From NCBI RefSeq assembly GCF_015142735.1, contig NZ_JACSPN010000023.1:23341-64945 (forward strand): DNA of 41,605 bases. The letters run 5' to 3'. The stretch is from Oerskovia douganii (lineage in GTDB: Bacteria; Actinomycetota; Actinomycetes; Actinomycetales; Cellulomonadaceae). Positions within the stretch are counted from its first letter, which is position 1. Each line of letters starts with the position of its first letter. The notes under the pieces are model-generated. The model was given only the letters and a program-made list of their open reading frames with translations. It was not told where the DNA came from and ran no database searches. Below are positions 1 to 7,713 of the stretch, piece by piece. The position numbers and the translations under genes are program-made.

Positions 1-264
1 CGCTCGCCCCAGGGCGGCGGAGCGCGGGGCCCTCGGTCGCACCCCGGGCACGTGATATGACGTCGATCACACGTGCTGTCAGAAACCGGACACGGTCGGA
101 CAATCGACCCGAGCTGCTCTCGGCGCGTCTTTACCTAATACGAGCGTCTCACTATGGTATGGGCGTACCAAGAGGCATCGACCAACGACGCTTTACTTGG
201 AGGGACCGCAAGGAAGCTTCAGGGTGGCGCCGACCCCGCTCGCTGCGCGCACCCTGACCGAGAG
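1..264. other. leader region with no recognisable gene
   Basis: I see no convincing gene here. The first 50-60 bases are GC-rich and may be the tail of something outside the window. After about base 55 the DNA becomes less GC-rich, as expected of a promoter region for the surface-protein operon that starts at 265. Short open frames in this stretch show no family features and lack good ribosome binding sites. Confidence 0.5.
130..158 (+). promoter_or_regulatory. candidate promoter of the SipW-type operon
   Basis: TTTACC at 130-135 and TATGGT at 153-158 are separated by 17 bases, a plausible sigma-70-type arrangement about 105 bases before the first gene. Another AT-rich word, TAATAC at 136-141, lies between them. 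This is pattern matching only, and other start points are possible. Confidence 0.35.
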
Positions 265-819
265 ATGGGTGTTTTCCAACGCATGCACGAAACCCGTAGC
301 CGCAAGATCAAGGCCGGGCTCGCAGGACTGGTCGTCCTCGGGGTCGGCGTCGCCGCGACCAGCGCGCTCTGGAGCGACAACGTCTGGTTCGCGGGAGACG
401 TGAGCACCTCGTCGTTCAACCTGCAGGGATCGGTGACCAGCGCCAGCGAGGGCTTCGAGGAAGGGAACGAGCAGGGGGTCGCACTCACGATCCCCGTCGT
501 CGAGGACCTCGCCCCCGGTGACACCGTGACGCGCACCGTCTGGGTCAAGAACGCCGACTCGACGCACGCCGCAGACCTCGTCGACACCCCCGACGTCCAG
601 GTCACGGGCGACGCTGCTGCCTTCCTCACCGTGACGGCCGCCTACGACACGTCGGGTGGGAAGAACCCCGACGAGCTCGCGAGCGGCGACGTCGTCCCGG
701 TCGACGTCACGTACTCGTTCACGGACCCGGACACCAGCGCCACGGGCGCGAACGCCGCAGCCCAGGGCAAGAGCGCCAAGATCACGGTCCAGGTCACCGG
801 CACCGAGGTGGCCTCCTGA
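265..819 (+). CDS. SipW-type alternate signal-mediated exported protein
   Basis: A 184-aa exported protein of the TasA/camelysin-like group whose signals are cut by SipW-type signal peptidases. Residues 1-14 are basic (RSRKIK), about 17-34 are a hydrophobic helix, and the segment ATSALWSDN then FAGDVSTSSFNLQG matches the usual alanine-tryptophan-acid signal end followed by a beta-strand-rich mature part. The remainder is Asp/Thr/Val-rich beta protein with DxxPGDTVTRTVWVKN, like other family members. The ATG at 265 is preferred because the basic-hydrophobic signal follows it directly. An in-frame ATG at 283 and an upstream one at 154 are less likely. It is the first gene of a set ending in a SipW-like peptidase at 3152, its probable processing enzyme. 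Export type is well supported; the biological role (fibre or matrix protein) is inference. Confidence 0.78.
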   Translation: MGVFQRMHETRSRKIKAGLAGLVVLGVGVAATSALWSDNVWFAGDVSTSSFNLQGSVTSASEGFEEGNEQGVALTIPVVEDLAPGDTVTRTVWVKNADSTHAADLVDTPDVQVTGDAAAFLTVTAAYDTSGGKNPDELASGDVVPVDVTYSFTDPDTSATGANAAAQGKSAKITVQVTGTEVAS

Positions 820-820
820 C

Positions 821-1588
821 ATGACCTGGACCCCACGCACGGCACGGGCCGTCGTGGGGGTGGCGACCCTCTGCGTGCTCGGCAGCGTCGGACCCCTCGG
901 GGCCGGCGCTGCCGCCGCAGCGGGGACGCCCACCGCGGAGCGGACCACGACGACCCGGAACCTGACCTCCCTGCCCCGGTCGTTCTCCTTCGACGGCATG
1001 TCGCCGGGCCAGACCCGGTCGACGATCGTCGACCTGTCCTCGGTCTGGGAGACGGACGGCACGGTCGTGGACGTCGCGGTGACGGCCACGGGTGAGCTGG
1101 GTACCTCGCTCGCCACCACGATCGAGGCGTGCGGCACCGCCTGGGTCGACGACGAGTGCCCGACCGGGGCCGTCGTCCTCGTCGACGGGTGGCGGACCGG
1201 GCGCTCGGGGAGCTCGCACGAGGAGCTCGTCCTGCCCGCCGGCGAGACGGCCTCGCTCCGCGTCTCCGTGACGCTCGACGAGGACGTGCGCGCCGGGGCG
1301 ACCGGCAAGGTCCGCTACGACCTCTCGTTCGAGGGCGCGCGCCCCGGCGGCGAGGAGACCGGAGACGGCTCGGAGGGCGGGGCGACGGGGACCACGGGTC
1401 CCAGCGCGCCCGACGACGCCGCAGGGTCGGGCGCGTCCCCCGGGCCGGGCAGCGGCTCGCTCGCGGCGACCGGGACGGGCGTCCTGACGTTCGCCGGGCT
1501 GGCCGGCGCGCTGCTCGGGATCGGCGCGGCGCTCGTGCGCCGCAGGCGACGGGACACGGACGACGAGGGGGCGACCGCGCGCCGCTAG
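821..1588 (+). CDS. LAxTG-anchored cell-surface protein, hypothetical
   Basis: A 255-aa protein with an ordinary Sec signal (helix about 9-34, ending in an alanine run) and a C-terminal sorting signal: Gly/Ser/Pro-rich linker 176-213, LAATG at 214-218, a hydrophobic helix 220-239 and an RRRRR tail. LAxTG is the motif preferred by class E sortases of actinobacteria, so attachment to peptidoglycan is the likely fate. The central part (40-175) is beta-rich with two cysteines (about 104 and 113) that could form a disulfide. I do not recognise a named domain there. It begins one base after the previous stop, so the two are surely co-transcribed. No sortase gene is in the window, so the enzyme must be encoded elsewhere. 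Confidence 0.7.
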   Translation: MTWTPRTARAVVGVATLCVLGSVGPLGAGAAAAAGTPTAERTTTTRNLTSLPRSFSFDGMSPGQTRSTIVDLSSVWETDGTVVDVAVTATGELGTSLATTIEACGTAWVDDECPTGAVVLVDGWRTGRSGSSHEELVLPAGETASLRVSVTLDEDVRAGATGKVRYDLSFEGARPGGEETGDGSEGGATGTTGPSAPDDAAGSGASPGPGSGSLAATGTGVLTFAGLAGALLGIGAALVRRRRRDTDDEGATARR

Positions 1589-1705
1589 GCGGGAACAGCG
1601 GCAGGGCGTCCTGGGGACGCGAGTCACAGGACCAGGCACAGCACGACGCGACCCGCGCGAGCACGCAGGCAGGACGCGCGGACGACACGACGAGAGGAGA
1701 GCAGC

Positions 1706-3061
1706 ATGACCGACCCCACGACGGTCCTTCACCACGGACCGGGACGGCTCCGCACCGCGGTCGCCGCAGCGCTGGTCCTCCTGCTCGCGGTCGCGACGAC
1801 GACCCTCTGGGCGGTCGGCCGCTCGCAGCCGACCGCGGCCGCGTGGACCGACGTGGTCCAGGCCCAGGGGCAGGTCAGCATCGCCTCCGTCGCGGGTGGC
1901 ACCGTGACCGACGTCGTGGCGGGCGACAGCTTCTCGTGCGCGCTCGTGGGCGGACAGGTCTGGTGCACGGGGGACAACTCGGTGGGCCAGCTCGGGACGG
2001 GGGACACCGCGTCCACCGACGTGTTCGTGGGCCCCGTGCGGGGCGAGCTCCAGGGGAAGACCGTGACCAAGGTCGACGCCGGCACCGCGCACGTGTGCGC
2101 GACCACGGACGACGCCGTGTACTGCTGGGGCCTCAACGACCGGGGGCAGCTCGGGGTCGAGGGCGTCCCGAGCTCGACGCTGCCGGTGCGCGTCCCCACG
2201 CACGGTCACGAGGCGTCGGTGACCGACCTCGAGGTGGGCGCCTCGAGCTCGTGCGTGGTGGCCGACGACAAGGCGTACTGCTGGGGCGGGACGCACACCC
2301 AGCTCGGCAGCACCGGGACACCGGTCCAGATCAACGGAGGGGCCTTGCCCGAGACCGCGACCGTGACGGACGTCGCGGTCGGGGACGACTCGGCCTGCCT
2401 CGTCGCGGACGGCGTCCCCTACTGCTGGGGGGCCAACGCGCGGGGACAGCTCGGGGACGGGACGACCAGCACGAGCCACCTCCCGGTCCAGGTCGTCACG
2501 ACCGGCGTCCTCGCGGGCTTCACGAGCCACGACGTGGCGGTCGGCAACCAGTTCGCGTGCGTGGTCGCCTCGGGAGCCAACAGCGCCGAACGGACCTTCT
2601 GCTGGGGGGACAACTCGAGCAAGCAGCTCGGTCAGTCCTCGAACGGCGCCCAGGTGGACCTGTCCACGACGCCCCTGCAGGTGCGCGGCGCGCTCTCCGA
2701 GCTCCGCTCCGGGCTCGTCGCGGTCGGCGGGAAGACCGCCTGCGTGCTGGCCTACGACGGAGCCGCCTACTGCTGGGGCGACAACTCGTCGGCCCAGACC
2801 GGGGCCAACCAGGACGAGTGGACCGTCCCGGCCGTCCGCGACCGGCCGGAGAGGGTGCTGACCCGGCAGATGAGCGCGGACAGCGTCCTGCAGAGGGTCG
2901 ACGTGTCCACGGACCACGGCTGCACCCTGACGACCGGGGGCAACGTCTACTGCTGGGGTGCGAACACCAAGGGCCAGCTCGGGATCCAGGGCACCGCAGG
3001 GACCGCAGGGCGCAAGGTCTTCCCCTGGCCCGTCACGCCGACCTGGTCGGCCTGGCGGTGA
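1706..3061 (+). CDS. exported RCC1-repeat beta-propeller protein
   Basis: A 451-aa protein with an N-terminal basic-hydrophobic signal (helix about 17-38) ending in TAAAWTDVVQAQG, similar to the SipW-type signal of the first gene. It then carries a chain of RCC1-like repeats. The repeat core is visible as YCWGLNDRGQLG, YCWGGTHTQLG, YCWGANARGQLGDG, FCWGDNSSKQLG, YCWGDNSSAQTG and YCWGANTKGQLG, spaced about 50-60 residues, enough for a six- or seven-bladed propeller. Cys-rich partner positions (SFSCALV, SSCVVADD, SACLVAD) suggest disulfides within blades. The ribosome site AGAGGAGAG lies just before the ATG at 1706. RCC1 propellers bind proteins or nucleotides; secreted bacterial versions are poorly understood, so I give no function. 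The neighbours suggest cell-surface display or matrix assembly. Confidence 0.8.
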   Translation: MTDPTTVLHHGPGRLRTAVAAALVLLLAVATTTLWAVGRSQPTAAAWTDVVQAQGQVSIASVAGGTVTDVVAGDSFSCALVGGQVWCTGDNSVGQLGTGDTASTDVFVGPVRGELQGKTVTKVDAGTAHVCATTDDAVYCWGLNDRGQLGVEGVPSSTLPVRVPTHGHEASVTDLEVGASSSCVVADDKAYCWGGTHTQLGSTGTPVQINGGALPETATVTDVAVGDDSACLVADGVPYCWGANARGQLGDGTTSTSHLPVQVVTTGVLAGFTSHDVAVGNQFACVVASGANSAERTFCWGDNSSKQLGQSSNGAQVDLSTTPLQVRGALSELRSGLVAVGGKTACVLAYDGAAYCWGDNSSAQTGANQDEWTVPAVRDRPERVLTRQMSADSVLQRVDVSTDHGCTLTTGGNVYCWGANTKGQLGIQGTAGTAGRKVFPWPVTPTWSAWR

Positions 3062-3151
3062 CCGGCGTGCACCGCCGGGTCTTCCGTGGCGCCCTGGTCT
3101 TCCGGGGCGCCCTGCCCCCGGCCGCCGTCGACCCGCCCGAGGAGGTGTCGC

Positions 3152-3703
3152 GTGAGGCTGCTCAAGCGCATCGGTGACGTGTTCCTCACGCTCGCGGCGG
3201 TCGTCGGCGTGCTCGGCCTGGGGCTGTTCGTCGGCATCCAGACGGGCCACCTGCAGTCCCTGGTCGTCGTCTCGGGGTCGATGATCCCCACGTTCGAGGT
3301 GGGGGACGGGGTCGTCTCCCGGCGGGTCCCGGCCTCGACGCTCGAGGTCGGCGACGTCGTGAGCGTGTTCACGAGCGACGGCGTCCTCGTCACGCACCGC
3401 GTCGTCGGGATCGAGGACGGCCCGGGGGAGGCGCGCACCCTGACGCTGCGCGGGGACAACAACCCGGTCGACGACCCCGAGCCCTACGTGGTCGAGGACG
3501 CCCTGGTGCCCCTGGTCCGCGTCCCGGGCGCTCGGGACGCGATCGAGGTGCTGCGCCGTCCCGCGGTCGGGATCCCGCTCGTGGTCGCGTCGTGCGCCCT
3601 CGTGGGGTTCGCCCTCATGCCCTCCCCGGCCAGGCGCCCCGGGCAGGACGGTCCGGGGAGCGGCGTCGTGGACGACCCCGGGCCCGCGGGGCGCGGTCGG
3701 TAG
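3152..3703 (+). CDS. SipW-like signal peptidase I (ER type)
   Basis: A 183-aa membrane peptidase of family S26B. The N-terminal helix is at about 8-29. The catalytic serine is S43 in SGSMIPTF, followed by the box EVGDVVSVF, then THRVVGI with H82 replacing the lysine general base of bacterial-type enzymes, and RGDNNPVDD with D102. A second hydrophobic helix lies near 130-148 and a Pro/Gly-rich tail follows. The Ser-His arrangement is that of SipW and archaeal/ER signal peptidases. The GTG at 3152 is chosen because GGAGG sits at 3141-3145 and the basic-hydrophobic start follows at once. It most likely removes the unusual signals of the products at 265 and 1706. The 90-base gap from the RCC1 gene shows no clear promoter. 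Confidence 0.85.
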   Translation: MRLLKRIGDVFLTLAAVVGVLGLGLFVGIQTGHLQSLVVVSGSMIPTFEVGDGVVSRRVPASTLEVGDVVSVFTSDGVLVTHRVVGIEDGPGEARTLTLRGDNNPVDDPEPYVVEDALVPLVRVPGARDAIEVLRRPAVGIPLVVASCALVGFALMPSPARRPGQDGPGSGVVDDPGPAGRGR

Positions 3704-3706
3704 ACT
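3701..3706 (+). promoter_or_regulatory. -10 box of a leaderless purD promoter
   Basis: TAGACT at 3701-3706 lies 8 bases before the GTG of purD, and no Shine-Dalgarno sequence precedes that GTG. The TAG of the box is also the stop codon of the signal peptidase gene. The layout fits transcription starting at or next to the purD start codon. Confidence 0.45.
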
Positions 3707-3714
3707 GCCGTCCC

Positions 3715-5022
3715 GTGAAGATCCTCGTCATCGGTTCGGGTGCCCGCGAGCACGCCATCGTCCACTCGTTCGCGCAGGAGACCGTGGTCACGGGTGCGGA
3801 GCCGCACGAGCTGCACGCCGCGCCCGGCAACCCGGGCATCGGTGAGCTCGCGACCCTGCACGCGGTCAGCGCGGTCGACGGCGAGGCCGTCGCGGCGCTC
3901 GCGACCCGGCTGGGCGCGGACCTGGTCGTGATCGGTCCCGAGGCCCCCCTCGTCGCGGGGGTCGCGGACGCGGTCCGCGCGGCGGGCATCGACTGCTTCG
4001 GCCCCAGCGCCGAGGCCGCGGCGCTCGAGGGGTCCAAGGCGTTCGCCAAGGACGTCATGGCGGCCGCATCGGTCCCGACGGCGCTCGCGCACGTGTGCAC
4101 CGACATCGACCAGGTGGCGGACGCGCTCGACGCGTTCGGCGCCCCGTACGTCGTCAAGGACGACGGGCTCGCGGCCGGCAAGGGCGTCGTCGTGACCGAC
4201 GACCGCCAGGAGGCGCTCGAGCACGCGCAGGCCTGCTTCGCGACGCCGCGTCCCGGCGCGGGCGACCCGGTCGTCGTGATCGAGGAGTACCTCGACGGCC
4301 CCGAGGTCTCGCTCTTCTGCCTGTCGGACGGCACGAGCGTCGTCCCGCTGGCGCCCGCGCAGGACTTCAAGCGCGCGTTCGACGCCGACGCGGGTCCCAA
4401 CACGGGCGGCATGGGCGCCTACAGCCCGCTGCCGTGGGCCCCCGACGGGCTGACCGAGGAGGTCGTGACCCGGGTCGCGCAGCCCACGATCGACGAGATG
4501 GCGCGCCGCGGCACGCCGTTCGCCGGGGTCCTGTACGTGGGCCTCGCGCTCACGAGCCGCGGCACGCGCGTCGTCGAGTTCAATGCGCGGTTCGGCGACC
4601 CGGAGACGCAGGTCGTCCTGGCCCGCCTCCGGACCCCCCTCTCCGCGGTGCTGCGGGCGGCGGCCCGGGGCGAGCTCGCGGACTTCCCGCGTCTGCGCTG
4701 GTCCGACGACGCCGCGGTCACCGTGGTCGTCGCGGCTCACGGCTACCCGTCCGCAGTCCGCAGTGGTGACCCGATCACGGGGGTCGAGGCGGCTGAGGGC
4801 GGCGAGGGCGTGCACGTCCTGCACGCGGGCACGACGCTCGACGACGAGGGCGTGCTGCGCAGCGCTGGGGGCCGGGTGCTGTCGGTCGTCGCACGCGGCG
4901 AGGACCTCGCCGAGGCGCGCCGACGGGTGTACGCGGGCGTGGACCAGGTGGTCCTGCCGGGTTCGCACCACCGCACGGACATCGCCGAGAAGGCTGCGGC
5001 CGGTCGGGCGGTGGCGCTGTGA
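3715..5022 (+). CDS. purD: phosphoribosylamine-glycine ligase
   Basis: GAR synthetase, which joins phosphoribosylamine and glycine with ATP in purine synthesis (cytosol). The 435-aa length is usual. The N-terminal domain begins KILVIGSGAREHAIVHSF. The ATP-grasp domain has DGLAAGKGVVV near 155-165, the conserved EEYLDGPEVSLF, and the signature GPNTGGMGAYSP. The later FNARFGDPETQ and HVLHAGT segments are also typical. The GTG start at 3715 is supported by the exact family N-terminus. The stop overlaps the start of purC by four bases, so the two are translationally coupled. The other purine genes here, purS and purQ, lie 2.7 kb downstream. Confidence 0.97.
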   Translation: MKILVIGSGAREHAIVHSFAQETVVTGAEPHELHAAPGNPGIGELATLHAVSAVDGEAVAALATRLGADLVVIGPEAPLVAGVADAVRAAGIDCFGPSAEAAALEGSKAFAKDVMAAASVPTALAHVCTDIDQVADALDAFGAPYVVKDDGLAAGKGVVVTDDRQEALEHAQACFATPRPGAGDPVVVIEEYLDGPEVSLFCLSDGTSVVPLAPAQDFKRAFDADAGPNTGGMGAYSPLPWAPDGLTEEVVTRVAQPTIDEMARRGTPFAGVLYVGLALTSRGTRVVEFNARFGDPETQVVLARLRTPLSAVLRAAARGELADFPRLRWSDDAAVTVVVAAHGYPSAVRSGDPITGVEAAEGGEGVHVLHAGTTLDDEGVLRSAGGRVLSVVARGEDLAEARRRVYAGVDQVVLPGSHHRTDIAEKAAAGRAVAL

Positions 5023-5978
5023 GCGCGCAGTCCCCGGGCGGTCTCGACACGGCCCACCTGGACCTGCCGGGGTGGCGGCACGTCTACTCGGGCAAGGTCC
5101 GCGACCTGTACGAGCCGGACCTCGCGCTGCTCGGTGGTGCGCACCCGCTCGGTGACGTGGTCCTCGTGGTCGCGAGCGACCGCGTCAGCGCGTTCGACCA
5201 CGTCCTGTCCCCGGGCATCCCGGACAAGGGTGTGATCCTGACGCAGCTCAGCCTGTGGTGGTTCGACAGGCTGGCCGACCTCGTCCCCCACCACGTGGTC
5301 AGCACCGAGGCCAGCGCGATGCCGGGCGACGGCCTGGTGCCCGACGTCGTCGCGGGCCGTGCCATGATCTGCCGCCGGCTCGAGATGTTCCCGGTCGAGT
5401 GCGTCGCCCGCGGGTACCTGACGGGCTCGGGACTGGTCGAGTACCGCGTCGACCGTACGGTGTGCGGCGTTCCGCTGCCCGAGGGGCTCGTCGACGGATC
5501 GCGCCTGCCCGAGGCGATCTTCACGCCCGCGACCAAGGCCGAGGTGGGCGAGCACGACGAGAACGTGTCGTTCGAGGTGGTCGCGCAGAGCATCGGGATC
5601 GAGGCGGCGACCCGGCTGCGCGACCTGACCCTCGCGGTGTACTCGCGCGCCGAGGAGATCGCGCGCGAGCGCGGCGTGATCCTCGCCGACACCAAGCTCG
5701 AGTTCGGCGTGGACCCCGTCACGGGCGCGACCGTCCTGGGCGACGAGGTGCTGACCCCCGACTCCTCGCGGTTCTGGCCCGCCGACGAGTGGCAGCCGGG
5801 GCGCGCGCAGCCCAGCTTCGACAAGCAGCACGTCCGCGACTGGCTCGCGTCCGGGGCCTCGGGCTGGGACCGCGCGTCCGACGCCCCGCCGCCCGAGCTG
5901 CCCGCCGGCGTCGTCGAGCGCACGCGCGAGCGCTACCTCGAGGCGTACGAGCGGATCACGGGCGAATCCCTGTTCTGA
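5019..5978 (+). CDS. purC: SAICAR synthetase
   Basis: Phosphoribosylaminoimidazole-succinocarboxamide synthase, adding aspartate to CAIR with ATP in purine biosynthesis. The 319-aa product is of the longer actinobacterial and fungal-like type. Visible family blocks are YSGKVRDLYEP, SDRVSAFDHVL, PGIPDKGVILTQLS, RGYLTGSG, the central ATKAEVGEHDENV, DTKLEFGVD and DSSRFWPAD. The GTG start lies in the GTGA overlap with purD. The 3' end runs 23 bases into the tail of the convergent HNH remnant on the minus strand. Confidence 0.97.
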   Translation: MSAQSPGGLDTAHLDLPGWRHVYSGKVRDLYEPDLALLGGAHPLGDVVLVVASDRVSAFDHVLSPGIPDKGVILTQLSLWWFDRLADLVPHHVVSTEASAMPGDGLVPDVVAGRAMICRRLEMFPVECVARGYLTGSGLVEYRVDRTVCGVPLPEGLVDGSRLPEAIFTPATKAEVGEHDENVSFEVVAQSIGIEAATRLRDLTLAVYSRAEEIARERGVILADTKLEFGVDPVTGATVLGDEVLTPDSSRFWPADEWQPGRAQPSFDKQHVRDWLASGASGWDRASDAPPPELPAGVVERTRERYLEAYERITGESLF

Positions 5979-6324
5979 GGCTCGACGGACCCGCCGCGTG
6001 GCCGCGACGCTCGCGCACATAGCGGTGCCCGGTCGGGGACGTCCAGCGCACCGTGCCGTCGGGTGTGAGCTCGGGCCGCCAGCCCTGCCGCACCCGGACC
6101 ACGTGATGGTGCCGGCACAGCGAGATGAGGTCCTGCGGGCCCACGTCGGCCTCCGTGGCGTGCGTGCCGGGGGCCCGGGGTGCCGACCGGACCACGCGGT
6201 CCAGGTCGCACCGGAACGCGGGCACGGCGCAGCCCGGGAACGTGCACGTGCGGTCCCGGGACAGGACGGCGGCGACCACCTGGACGACCGGCCCCGGACG
6301 GGTCTCGGACAGCGAATCGAACAT
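5956..6324 (-). pseudogene. internally deleted 13E12/DUF222-type HNH endonuclease remnant
   Basis: A 122-aa in-frame relic. It starts MFDSLSE, as many DUF222/13E12-repeat HNH proteins do with MF plus an acidic residue, but continues directly into the C-terminal HNH part: VVQVVAAVLSRDRTC, FPGCAVPAFRCDLD, LISLCRHHHVVR, GWRPELTPDGTVRWTSP. The large DUF222 domain of about 300 residues between the two is missing. The usual Asp-His pair of the HNH core (DxDHV) reads DLDRV, so a catalytic histidine is replaced, while CRHHH is kept. The ATG at 6324 lies inside a perfect SOS box, as in intact members. The reading frame remains open, so a small SOS-induced DNA-binding peptide is possible, but loss of nuclease function is more likely. 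Its stop overlaps the end of purC. Confidence 0.7.
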
Positions 6325-6332
6325 GTGTTCGA
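6317..6332. promoter_or_regulatory. LexA-binding SOS box
   Basis: TCGAACATGTGTTCGA matches the Gram-positive/actinobacterial SOS consensus TCGAAC-N4-GTTCGA in every fixed position. Read on the minus strand it contains the ATG of the HNH remnant (6324), so LexA would block both transcription and the start region. It lies about 85 bases from the divergent padR start. Confidence 0.85.
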
Positions 6333-6395
6333 TCATAGGTCGAACCGCTGACACGCGACTCGGCGAACGACCTCTTGCCCTGATGGGTCGTTGCA

Positions 6396-6407
6396 CGATA
6401 TATATCG
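6396..6407. promoter_or_regulatory. PadR operator over the -10 region
   Basis: CGATATATATCG is a perfect 12-base palindrome ending 3 bases before the padR start codon, and it contains the probable -10 TATATA (6399-6404). TTGCCC at 6375-6380 lies 18 bases upstream as a -35. PadR proteins commonly bind short AT-rich dyads of this kind, so autorepression is the natural reading. The transcript would be leaderless. Confidence 0.65.
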
Positions 6408-6410
6408 ACC

Positions 6411-6806
6411 ATGCCCACGTCGCGCGGCCTCCCCGGCGGGAAGCCCTTCCGCATGACCGAGCAGGCCTACCTGATCCTGCTGTCCCTGACCCCCGAGCCC
6501 CTGCACGGCTACGCCGTCATCCAGGCCGTCGCCGACCTGTCGGACGGTGCCACGGCCCTGGGCGCGGGCACCCTGTACGGCAACCTCGACCGCCTCGCGG
6601 GCGCTGGGCTCGTCGAACCCTCGGGAGAGGAGGTCGTCGACGGTCGCCTCCGCCGCTACTACCGGGTCACCGACGACGGCCGCCGCGCCGCCGAGCAGGA
6701 GACGGTCCGTCTCCGCGAGCTCGCCGCCCGGGCCCAGAGGGCCCTCGACGCTCGGGGGAAGCCCGCACGCCCGACGTCGGGCCGGCTCGCCGGGGGGCTG
6801 GCCTGA
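6411..6806 (+). CDS. PadR-family transcriptional regulator
   Basis: A 131-aa winged-helix repressor. The PadR fold is visible as TEQAYLILLSLTPEPLHGYA (helix 1-2), recognition segment AGTLYGNLDRLAGAGLVE and the wing GRLRRYYRVTDDGRRAAEQE, followed by a dimerising helix. The ATG at 6411 is taken as a leaderless start next to the palindrome; an internal ATG at 6453 is the alternative. The stop shares one base with the start of the following membrane protein gene. Such PadR/membrane-protein pairs usually form self-regulated modules responding to envelope stress or drugs; the signal here is unknown. Confidence 0.88.
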   Translation: MPTSRGLPGGKPFRMTEQAYLILLSLTPEPLHGYAVIQAVADLSDGATALGAGTLYGNLDRLAGAGLVEPSGEEVVDGRLRRYYRVTDDGRRAAEQETVRLRELAARAQRALDARGKPARPTSGRLAGGLA

Positions 6807-7429
6807 TGCGCCGCCGCGGTCTGGCCCCCGAGGAGCGCTTCGAGCGCTCGGCCCGCTTCTGGGCGCGCGCCTACCCGCGGCGGTGGCGTGAGATCCACGG
6901 CGAGGAGCTGCTCGCGGTCCAGCGGGACGTGGCGCTCGCGGCCGCGGAGGCGACCGGCAAGCCCGCCCCGGACCGCTTGCCCCCCGAGGAGATCCGCAGC
7001 CTCCTGCGGGCGGGCTGGGGGCTGCGCCTGCGCGAGCGACCGCCGCTGTGGCGGTGGGTGCTGTACCGGTTCGGCCTGCGGCTGCCCGCCCGGTACTGGT
7101 GGTGGGTCGCGGACGACATCCGGGGAGCGTTCTACTCCGTGCGGGACGCGCTGTGGGGGATGGTGCTGATCTACGGCGGGATGACTGCTGGGCTCGCGGT
7201 CTACGCGGTGGTCGTCGGCAGGCAGGTCACAGACGTCGTGCCGCCGATCTACGCGACGTGGTTCTTCTGGGGCGTCGTCGGTGCCGTCGTGATGATGGCG
7301 GCGACCTTCCAGCGCGAGTACCGCACGCGAACGGCCTGGTATCGGCACGTCGTCTACGGCAACGTGCCCGAGCAGATGCGGTCCGTGGCCGTTGCACCCG
7401 CCCCCCGGGGAGCGGGCCCCACCTCCTGA
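6806..7429 (+). CDS. PadR-linked membrane protein
   Basis: A 207-aa product. The N-terminal cytosolic part contains FWARAYPRRWREIHGEELLAV, a helical motif (YPRRWREHGEE type) shared by many PadR-linked permease-prefix proteins. A basic middle region is followed by two membrane helices at about 113-133 and 150-168, then FQREYRTRTAWYRHVVYG in the cytosol. It starts inside the last codon of padR (TGATG), so it is part of the same operon. No enzymatic motif is visible. It is likely the regulated partner of the PadR protein; a transport or signalling role is not shown. Confidence 0.65.
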   Translation: MRRRGLAPEERFERSARFWARAYPRRWREIHGEELLAVQRDVALAAAEATGKPAPDRLPPEEIRSLLRAGWGLRLRERPPLWRWVLYRFGLRLPARYWWWVADDIRGAFYSVRDALWGMVLIYGGMTAGLAVYAVVVGRQVTDVVPPIYATWFFWGVVGAVVMMAATFQREYRTRTAWYRHVVYGNVPEQMRSVAVAPAPRGAGPTS

Positions 7430-7461
7430 GCCGAGCTCCGCCGTCGGGCCCGGGTGCCCGC

Positions 7462-7522
7462 GGTCGAGAACGGGGTTGTGGTCGTCATGGCGTGCGGAAC
7501 GACCGCAACCACGTTCTCGACC
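7462..7522. repeat. 24-bp imperfect inverted repeat (palindromic element A1)
   Basis: The left arm 7462-7485 pairs with the right arm 7499-7522, with one G.U wobble, one mismatch and a 13-base loop. It lies after the membrane protein gene and before the purS promoter. A second element of the same design (same GGTCGT/ACGACC closing end, 13-base loop also starting CAT) is at 34589-34643. There is no T-tract, so it is either a terminator without a tail or a member of a dispersed palindromic repeat family. Confidence 0.75.
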
Positions 7523-7585
7523 ACCCCCCGGGAGGGCCGCCCGACCGACGCCTGAGACGCGGCCCGGCCCCCCGTGCGACGCGGG

Positions 7586-7591
7586 TAAACT
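7586..7591 (+). promoter_or_regulatory. candidate -10 box of the purSQ promoter
   Basis: TAAACT at 7586-7591 is a good actinobacterial -10 word in an otherwise GC-rich stretch. It lies about 120 bases before purS and just after the palindromic element. No convincing -35 was seen, and the leader it would produce has no recognised riboswitch. Confidence 0.35.
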
Positions 7592-7713
7592 GGCCGCGGA
7601 ATCCCCACCCACCGAGATCCGTGCGACCCGGTCGCCGCCCTCGCGGCGCGCCCCGAGCCTCGTGCGGACCTGTCCGAGCCGAGCAGGCCGGACCAACTTC
7701 CCGAGGAGCTCCC

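Noticed and set aside
821-1588. LAATG protein as a classical LPxTG sortase A substrate
   Set aside because: The motif is LAxTG, typical of class E sortases in actinobacteria, so it was named that way.
794-3397. Long antisense open frame (over 800 codons) across the surface cluster
   Set aside because: It is a GC-bias shadow: Arg/Gly/Pro/His-rich low-complexity translation with no family motif, opposite genes with clear domains.
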